Below are positions 57,301-64,000 of a stretch of 64,000 bases of DNA, one piece after another. The stretch's first letter is position 1; every line of letters starts with the position of its first letter. A program made the translations under genes and the position numbers. Source of the DNA: Gonium pectorale (Eukaryota > Chlorophyta > Chlorophyceae > Chlamydomonadales > Volvocaceae); contig LSYV01000004.1 in assembly GCA_001584585.1 (NCBI GenBank), positions 2,415,128-2,479,127 on the forward strand, written 5' to 3'. The notes under the pieces are model-generated. The model searched no databases, was not told where the DNA came from, and worked only from the letters and a program-made list of their open reading frames with translations.

Positions 57301-59406
57301 CAAGACCACCAAGACTCACACGTATAGCGGAGTGCATTGAAGGGCGGCGGCGGGGGGGCCTGGGATGGCGCAGTGGGCATGGGGTTTCCCCCGCTGTACC
57401 GCCAACGCTCGATGGCCCTGTAATGCTGAGCGGTAATTGGCACCCAGATGGAGGTCGTCGTGCTGCCAGTGGGTTCTCCGGTGAGCACGCCGATGATGCT
57501 GGAGTCCGCAAGGTCCATGACGGGGCCCCCCGACTGGCCCCCCACGACGTTGCACCACGCGGAGACCTGCGCCAACCCGTGTGCGGCAAGTTACCTCAAC
57601 TGCCAAGACCCACGTGCCAGGTGCGCAGCCGAAGACATACCATGGCGCCAGGTTGGCAGGTTGAGCCGCCGAAGGAGAAATCACAGCACCATTGGTACCA
57701 ATCCGCCAGGTTCAGGTACGTGGCATAGGGCGGTTCGGCCTTGTCAATAGGGTAGCCACAAGTAGTGGCGCTGTATAATTTCTGTGGACAGGCAAAGCAG
57801 GTGTACGGGAGGCTTGAGATTTTCGTCAGCTGGGCACATAAGCCGTGCGAAACACAGGGTCATAGACATGCAGGCTGCCTGGTATGGCACTCACCGCAGC
57901 GCAGTTGTATTTGTAGCCCATGTATGAGTGGTACGGCAGGCTGGAATCCGGACTCAGCGTTGTGACACGTATCATGCCAATGTCAAAGTAGTTGACGCTA
58001 GATGGCGCATTACCCGCAGAGTATTCAGCACGGTACCAAGATGAATACAGTGCCGTGTACGTGCCGTACGGTGTGCTCGAGCCGTTCATAGCTGGTCGTA
58101 TCTGCGGTACAGCGGACGGGCAAGCAATTTCAGCTGGCAGCCGCTAAGCTTGGCATACAGTCAAGGCTTTACGGTGCGTCAGCCGTTCGAGAGGCACAGC
58201 CAGACCGGACGCGCCTACATTCTTGCTCCTGCACTGCACCAGCACATACCCGGTAGTCACTGAAAGGTTGCCGTACGCCCCAGTCCGTCAGGCAGTGCGC
58301 CGCCGTCAGGATGTCGTACCCGGACACCCAGGTGCCCGAGCAACCTTCGGCCGCCGTCCCGCTGGTCGTAAAGTACATTTGGGCAATGGCGTTATTGGGC
58401 CAGTACTGTGTGCTTGTTGCTGGGTACCGCCCGTCCGCTTGCTGAAGTGAGCGAGCCGCGCGCCCCCCATGGAAGCCCTCCTCGCCAACCAGCCATCGCC
58501 GCTGCCCGGCGTCATTTCGGGATCCATCCTTTCCGGGTGCAGGTGCCTCCTCCGAAGCCCATGGCTCCGCCTCGGCGTACAGAGAGCCGTCATGGTACAG
58601 ACGGAAAGACCGGTACACAGGTGCACCCGACCCTCCACCATCGAAGGACTCACTGTAAGGACATGAGAGGCAAAGGGGCAGCTGTATTGCGATCACGGTA
58701 TGCTTGTACGTCCAAGAAGCATGATCCCATGATGTGCTGCACTAGAGTGACCAGCCCTAAAACGCTCAAGCTGCAAACATGCCCCTACTCCCCCCCCCCC
58801 CACAAGCAGGCCTGAAACTTTGTGGCGCACCTTGCTCCTTCTCCTAGGGAACGACGAGCCCTCCTGCGTCGTTCCTGCTCTTTGGGGCTCGGAACGCCTG
58901 CGAAACCCATGTCGCCGGCATGTCCCATGTACATGTACCCCTCCTCCCGGAAGCGGTTTAGAGTCTCCCGGGAGGGCCGGACTCCGAGTGTCGAGGCCCC
59001 TGTGAAATTTGCGGCGACCCACAAGATGGTTTAGCAGCTCGCGCTTCACTTTTGTCGCTGCCGGGCAGGTCGCCCACCTGACGTACTGTCGGTCGCCCTT
59101 ACGAACAGGATGTCTGCAGTGGGTGCGATCGAATAGTGGGCAGAGGTCACAGGGCTCAAGCAATATCTGGGGCTCACCGTCGCATGCCCCTTGGGTGATG
59201 GTTGTCAGACCCTGGCACGCTGCAAAGCAGGCGTTCTGTACCGTCAGCACACCGTTGGCACATACGGGTTGCGCCTCCAAGGGGCACAGCTGACATCCGA
59301 CAGCTTGCTGCGCAGGGAGTAGCTCTGATGTCCCCAGAACCGCGAGTCCAAGGAGAAGTGGTACCAGTTGCTTGAAAAATGTTACTCGGTGAGATGTTGC
59401 CATCAC
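51319..59406 (-). CDS. Secreted Kazal - trypsin/V8-like protease - 8xSRCR - Pro-rich mosaic protein, 22 exons
   Basis: Exons (high-low): 59406-59178, 58999-58831, 58652-58250, 58101-57895, 57781-57641, 57566-57320, 57238-57143, 57073-56934, 56572-56386, 56293-56215, 56124-55981, 55900-55764, 55673-55514, 55416-55193, 55121-55003, 54911-54636, 54534-54432, 54293-53782, 53700-53647, 53351-52892, 52815-52400, 52089-51319. All phases agree (5,274 nt, 1,757 residues). It begins with a signal peptide (FFKQLVPLLLGLAVLG) and a Kazal-like domain (CQLCPLEAQPVC...CFAAC...AC). Next comes a linker shared with the paralogue (RFREEGYMYMGH here, RRFADEGFVLVGT there). The protease follows, with triad motifs LTAAHC, YFDIGMI and GGQSGGPV. 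Eight SRCR domains come after a very short Pro run, then a Pro-rich tail. Predicted extracellular. Function inferred only from domains. Confidence 0.88.
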
Positions 59407-59779
59407 GCCGAGTAGTTTAGCGGGTCGTTGCGTTTCGAGTTGCCGTTGTCTTCTGAACTCGTTGTTACTACTTTCTATATGACAACTATGCTAGAAGATT
59501 ATAAGCTAGTAGGTACACTTCGCACTGGGCCACTTGCTCTCCGCGCGGCTCACCGGCAGCCTTGGGGCTCAACCGAGAAGCACCCACGTGACCGTAGTTT
59601 GGGCTAATGCTAAGAAATGAAAACAATGTGGGCGCGGATGCCAGGTACTCTCTCTGTGACTTCCCTCAGACACCGTACTCTATGTGGCCCAGCGGGCGCT
59701 GCGAGAGCGTACAATGGTTAAAGATGATTAGTTAAATGCGCCTGCTCTGCATTCGGCACCAGTTTTGGCCACCTCGTAC

Positions 59780-61110
59780 GGGCGGTTTAGGTCGGCGAGG
59801 TAAGGTACCAACATTCGCGCCACAAGCCGGCCGACCGCCACATTCAGATTCAGGCCCGAACATAGTGGACATATGTCCCGTATTTGTGGCTTAAGGGGCA
59901 TCTTCGCGAGGGCGCCGACATACCGTCGTGCAGAGGACCAAGGACACTGCAGCTCTTATGTACTGAAACATGCATGTGCCAATTGAGCGCTAAGATTCGA
60001 CGAGGGTCTAGGGAGGAGTGAGAGCTTCCTATGCCTTTCGCCCAGTGGCATGGCCACACGTTCCATTCCGCCCTTTTCCGGCTTAGTCAAGATCAGAAGC
60101 GGCACGGAATGCACGCCCTACGTCTGCTGCTCGCAGGCTTCGAAGGAAGAGACCCCTTGGCCTGTTTGTACCGCTCGTGCTACTCTGTGTCCCGCAGGTG
60201 CCGCAATGCAGACACACAGTAGAAGGCTGCAGAGAAGGAGATTGCCCTGCTTACACAGTAGACGATCGACAGGTGTGTGCGCCAAAGTTGGGCTGTCCTG
60301 AGCTCCAAGTTACTTCTAGGCAACCTGCCATGAAAAGGGATTCGCGGAGCTGCAAACAATTCGGGATCATGTGGTGAACAAGTAGGGGAAAAGCTTCTTG
60401 AAGCTTGGAAAAGGGCGGAGCCCCGTGAGACCTTACCGGGTGGAGGTAAGGTACCAAGATTCGAGCCACAAGCCAGCCGGCTGACGCTTCTAGATTCAGG
60501 CCCGGTCATAGTGGACATATGTCCAGTCTTTGTGAGTTGATGGGCATCTTCGACGGGGCGCCGACACACGGTGCAAAGGACCAAAAGGACAGAGGCAATT
60601 CTGACCCTGTACTAAGAAAGAGGAATCTGCAAAGAAAGAGGGAGCCCGCCTCTACTACTACTTGCATGTACCAAATGAGCGCTAAGCTGCGACGCGGGTG
60701 TAAGTAGGTGTCAGAGCTTCCCGTGCCTTTCGCCATGGTGCCATCGCCACATGTTCCACACCGCCCTTCTGTCTGCTTTATCAGCCAAGTTCACAGAAAG
60801 CACGGGGACGCACGCTCTACGCCCGCAACACGCAGGCTCGAACGGAAGAGGCCCTTGTGTTGTCCGGCGACGCAGACACGCAGACCTCGCAGACCTCGCA
60901 GACACACATAACATGACTACATGAGGCTGCAGAGAAGAAGATTGCCTTGCTTGCATCACATACGGTATACAGGTGTTATGCCGCTCACACCATACCCACT
61001 CGCGTCGCGCGTTCCATATTAGCTAGAACACGTTTGTGCGTTGCTGGGCCGTCCTGGGTTCCAAGTGACTTCTAGGCACCCAGGAAAAAAGTACAAAGCT
61101 GCAAAGAAAG
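59780..61110. repeat. Imperfect tandem duplication, unit about 0.65 kb
   Basis: Unit 1 (about 59780-60365) and unit 2 (about 60428-61110) share a colinear series of blocks. AGGTAAGGTACCAA is at 59799 and 60434. TAGTGGACATATGTCC is near 59863 and 60507. GAGCGCTAAG is near 59987 and 60678. GGCTGCAGAGAA is near 60226 and 60926. ACTTCTAGGCA is near 60311 and 61066. The offset grows from about 635 to about 755, so indels accumulated after duplication. Confidence 0.8.
60612..60660 (-). repeat. Hairpin-repeat fragment inserted in unit 2 of the tandem duplication
   Basis: Shares TGCAAAGAAAGAGGGAGCCC and GCCTCTAC with the end of copy C (63211). Unit 1 lacks these roughly 47 nt at the matching place. 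Confidence 0.65.
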
Positions 61111-61465
61111 GGGGGCCCAACCTTATGGCATGCACAAGCGGCCACTCTCCAGCATAGACGACCGGTTCCTCATGACTGCCCGCACGAAGCCGGATGGCTT
61201 GGTGGGTCGCCAGCCCTCCCGTGGGACTCCGCCGGCATCTGAGCATATGGCGGACCAAGAGCGCGCCGGAGCACCCTCTTGCCGCGTGCAAGTAGCGCGG
61301 CATCCCGAAGGCCGCGCGGGCGACGGCGAGGTGCACCCTAGGGCTACCCGCGCTGCAAACCGCCACTCATCGCGAAAACGGCGGCGCCCGGGACGAGCGC
61401 GGGGACCACCTGACGTGCGCACGGGCGGGGCTGCAGCTGCGTCCCCGGCTAATGCAGGGAGGAAG

Positions 61466-61566
61466 GGGTGAAAAAAGCGAAACAGAAACAGGGAAGGCCA
61501 CCGTAACATGTCACACCCGAAGGTGCGACGTTGTCAATAGGGCGCCGGGTACATTGCGTGGCATGC
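61466..61566 (-). repeat. Dispersed hairpin repeat, copy F
   Basis: Contains GAAACAGGGAAGGCCACC, the hairpin GCACC-TTCG-GGTGT (read on the minus strand) and AATAGGGCGCCGGGTAC. Confidence 0.7.
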
Positions 61567-61615
61567 CACGGAGACGACCCTTCCGGTGTGGGGCAGCTAC
61601 GAGGTTACTGAAGAT

Positions 61616-61713
61616 GGTAAAAAACGAGAACCAGAAACGGGGAAGGCAGCCTCTACGGACATACACACCCGAGGGTGTGATGTTTCCAGCAGGGCGCCGA
61701 GTACAGGGCATGG
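61616..61713 (-). repeat. Dispersed hairpin repeat, copy E
   Basis: Contains CCAGAAACGGGGAAGGCAGC, CCTCTACGGACATACACACC, the hairpin ACACC-CTCG-GGTGT (minus strand) and TTTCCAGCAGGGCGCCG. It lies 50 nt from copy F in the same orientation. Confidence 0.75.
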
Positions 61714-63210
61714 CGGGCGAGGTATACGAGCAGAGCAGAAGATGGTAAGATGCGGAGACAGCAGAGCCGGCGGGCCTGGTATTCAATTTGGTTACCAGTC
61801 CATCGGCAGCCAGCGGCTACTAGACCCGAGAGCGCACAGCCACCGGCTGGGTGCCCTGAGTGCCAGAAGACACAGCTGCCGGTGTAATGTAAATCAAAGG
61901 ACTCCCTCCAGGAGCAGTGAGGGCCAGATGTCCAGCCTTAAACGGAGAGAAGTCGGAGTTGCTGTGTTGGCGCCCGCCGCGCTGGATTATAAGGAGGGGA
62001 AGGGCGCAGCTGTTTGCGAGCGTGTCCGGTGGGGCTTGGCGCGATGAATTCTAGGGAGCCTGATGATGATACGTCTGACGCGCCAGCAGATTAGCGAATG
62101 GAGAGCATGCCGCGGGCGGCACCGCTGCGTGGTTATGCGGAGGTCACTTCATGGCACCCGGACTGGCGCAAGCTGACACAAGTAAGTTGCAGACGTGACA
62201 TGAGTGGGATCGATTCCGGTACCGCTGCCGGCGGAAGGTGCTGGGTGCGCTGGGAGTTGAGACGACGCGGATGTAGGTTGGTGTCACGCCATACTATGTG
62301 TTTGTCAGGATGCGTGGCACGGCGTGTTTTGTCGTACATGCTGTGCGTGCCATGCCATGTTAGTCATGTTCCCGTTGTGTTTACAGCAGGCCGGTTTGTC
62401 ATGGTGATGGCACATGCCCGCCGACACACGGCGGAAGCCAGCATTATGCTCCAGGACATTGGCCCATCCGTGTGTGGCGTTGGGAGGTCGGGCCGTTGAG
62501 TATTGCGTAATCGATTAGGGGGCCCGACGTGCCTGGGTGTACCGGCATCGTACCGTACCTGTGCGCGCCCTTGGGACGTGGGAACACAGGTTACGCGTCT
62601 TGGCGCGCTTGACATCGTTGCCACCCGTAGCCTTCAGCACGGTAGAGAGCTTGCTTTGCCAAGACAGTGACCACAGAACAAAAAAGTGATCATTACTGTA
62701 ACACGCCGCAGGTATGCATATTGCCAAGCTTTGCTTGTATCCCCCTGAGCCCTGCACGCACGCACGCAAGAGGCGTAGGACGACGTGGTCAGAGGCCCCC
62801 AGGAAGAGGAAACGGAGCCTGCCGAGCGTCGAGGACGCCGCCACGGACTCCTCATCCCTTCGCGCCAAGACCGCGCCTAGGGCATCGCAAGGGCCCTTCC
62901 AGCAGGTTTGCGGACGGGACCCAGATCTCTTTGGCTGATGCATGCCTAGTCCGGATAGGGAGCGCCGACCTGCCAGTGAGCGAGATAGGCGTAGGGATAG
63001 AGTTTTGCAGCTCCAAACCTCAGTGGCGGTGTTGCAGCTGTGTGTGTGGTGGGGGGGAGTGGATGCGCCAGCGGTCCTTCAAAGCCTAGTTTCATATCCT
63101 GGTGTGACATTGGAGTGGGTTTGGCAGCCTTGTATAAGACGAGAGGGTAGGTATGTAGTCCTAGCGCTGACGGCCGCATGGCCATACTTCAGCTACTCAT
63201 GAGTAAAAAA

Positions 63211-63335
63211 AGAGAAACCTGCAGAGAAGAGGGAGCCCGCCTCTACGGCCCTACACGCCCGAAGGCGCAACGTTTCCAATAGGGCGGGCGGGTACAGAGC
63301 AAGACATGTGACGTCGTCCCGCCCCCAAAGGACCG
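63211..63335 (-). repeat. Dispersed hairpin repeat, copy C
   Basis: Reverse complement of copies A and B across their full length, from AGAAACCTGCAGAGAAGAGG to CCCGCCCCCAAAGGACCGG. Confidence 0.85.
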
Positions 63336-64000
63336 GCCAACCAGCTTACCCGGTTTGTCGAACTTCACCTGATGGAGCGCTACTTGTCAAGGTTGAGCTG
63401 CGGTGTTCTTGTTGTCGCGGTCACCGGTCCGACGGCGCTCAGCGGTACATAAGTACAGCATGTAAACTATTGCTATGCTCGGCACTGGGGTGTCGTACGG
63501 TTTGGAAACATAGGCATCCGAGCACGCTACACAGAGTTACTTGGCTCGCGTCGTACGTAAATATGGTGGGTAAATACTGTAAGGCGGTCGCCGATAGTGG
63601 ATTTACCCGCCCACCTGCCCCATTCCATGGCAAAAGCCCTTCGGCTGGGGACGGACAGGATAGGTCCGCTACCGACTAGGCGAAGAATAATTGAGGCCGA
63701 TACGTTCGGCAGGGGCTGGAGAATAGAAGCAGCGCGTCTGAGACACTCCGACAGAGCACTATGCCATCCAACGCCAAAGGGCAAGACCACCTGCCGCCCG
63801 ACATGGCGAACACGGTCCAGGCAGCGGGCCAGAATCCTTCGGGCTCTGGATTTACGCAGGCAGCTACGCAGTCCCCAGCCCACCCGCCGCGGCGGCCATC
63901 AGCGCAGAAGCCATGGTCTCGCCCGCACACCGCAGCTCCACCTGGACAAGTAACGGATCACCAGGTGAAGTTCAACACATCGAGTAAGCTGGTTGGCCGG

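Larger units (their letters stand above)
59407..64000. other. Repeat-rich region without a supported gene
   Basis: It holds an imperfect tandem duplication (59780-61110) and hairpin-repeat copies at 60612-60660 (partial), 61466-61566, 61616-61713 and 63211-63335. Open frames such as 61130-61471 (+) and 62515-62943 (-) have no recognisable domain and no splice support. A real exon could still be hidden near 62714-62910, where a basic frame (ARKRRRTTW, PRKRKRSL) is visible, but I cannot support it. Confidence 0.5.

Noticed and set aside
61130..61471. Basic 113-codon plus-strand frame and its antisense partner
   Set aside because: Both strands are equally open and neither resembles a known family.

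Overview
The window looks like nuclear DNA from a chlamydomonadalean (volvocine-type) green alga. The evidence is dense short introns with GTGAGT/GTAAGT donors and CAG acceptors, TGTAA-type poly(A) signals, long Pro-Ser-rich cell-wall-like stretches, SRCR domains (rare outside animals but known in Chlamydomonas relatives) and dispersed repeats. Nothing bacterial is present: no operons, Shine-Dalgarno sites or CRISPR. Two runs of N (1003-1933 and 40547-40867) are assembly gaps. I read all exon boundaries by eye from splice consensus and reading phase; most should be right to within a base or so.

Layout. 1-2534 (+): 3' part of a protein-kinase-like gene with a degenerate catalytic loop, interrupted by a gap. 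4460-11590 (+): F-box/leucine-rich-repeat gene, 9 exons. 13342-21622 (-): secreted mosaic protein with signal peptide, Kazal-like domain, trypsin/V8-like protease, a very long Pro-Ser-rich linker and six SRCR domains. 23588-37522 (-): a 45-exon gene for a roughly 2,800-residue membrane protein with signal peptide, beta-helix-type ectodomain, Cys-rich modules and about seven transmembrane segments. 39421-41567 (+): 5'-truncated non-LTR-type retroelement with a PHD finger, ending in TGTAA plus a poly(A) run and flanked by a likely target-site duplication. 44060-49217 (-): EMC1, the largest subunit of the ER membrane complex, 13 exons. 49247 (+): possible small divergent gene. 51319-59406 (-): a second Kazal-protease-SRCR mosaic gene, 22 exons, with eight SRCR domains and a C-terminal Pro-rich tail. 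59407-64000: repeat-rich DNA with an imperfect 0.65 kb tandem duplication and several copies of a short hairpin-bearing repeat.

The most interesting biology is the pair of Kazal-protease-SRCR paralogues. Each carries an apparently complete His-Asp-Ser triad and its own inhibitor-like domain, and both are predicted to be secreted. They lie on either side of a giant beta-helix membrane protein and of EMC1, a membrane-protein insertase subunit. I see no evidence that the neighbours form a pathway. Other points worth checking are a short dispersed repeat whose hairpin stem varies in a compensatory way, a predicted 5-nt micro-exon, three NPLYD motifs on adjacent exons, and several places where exon phase shows single-base frame breaks.
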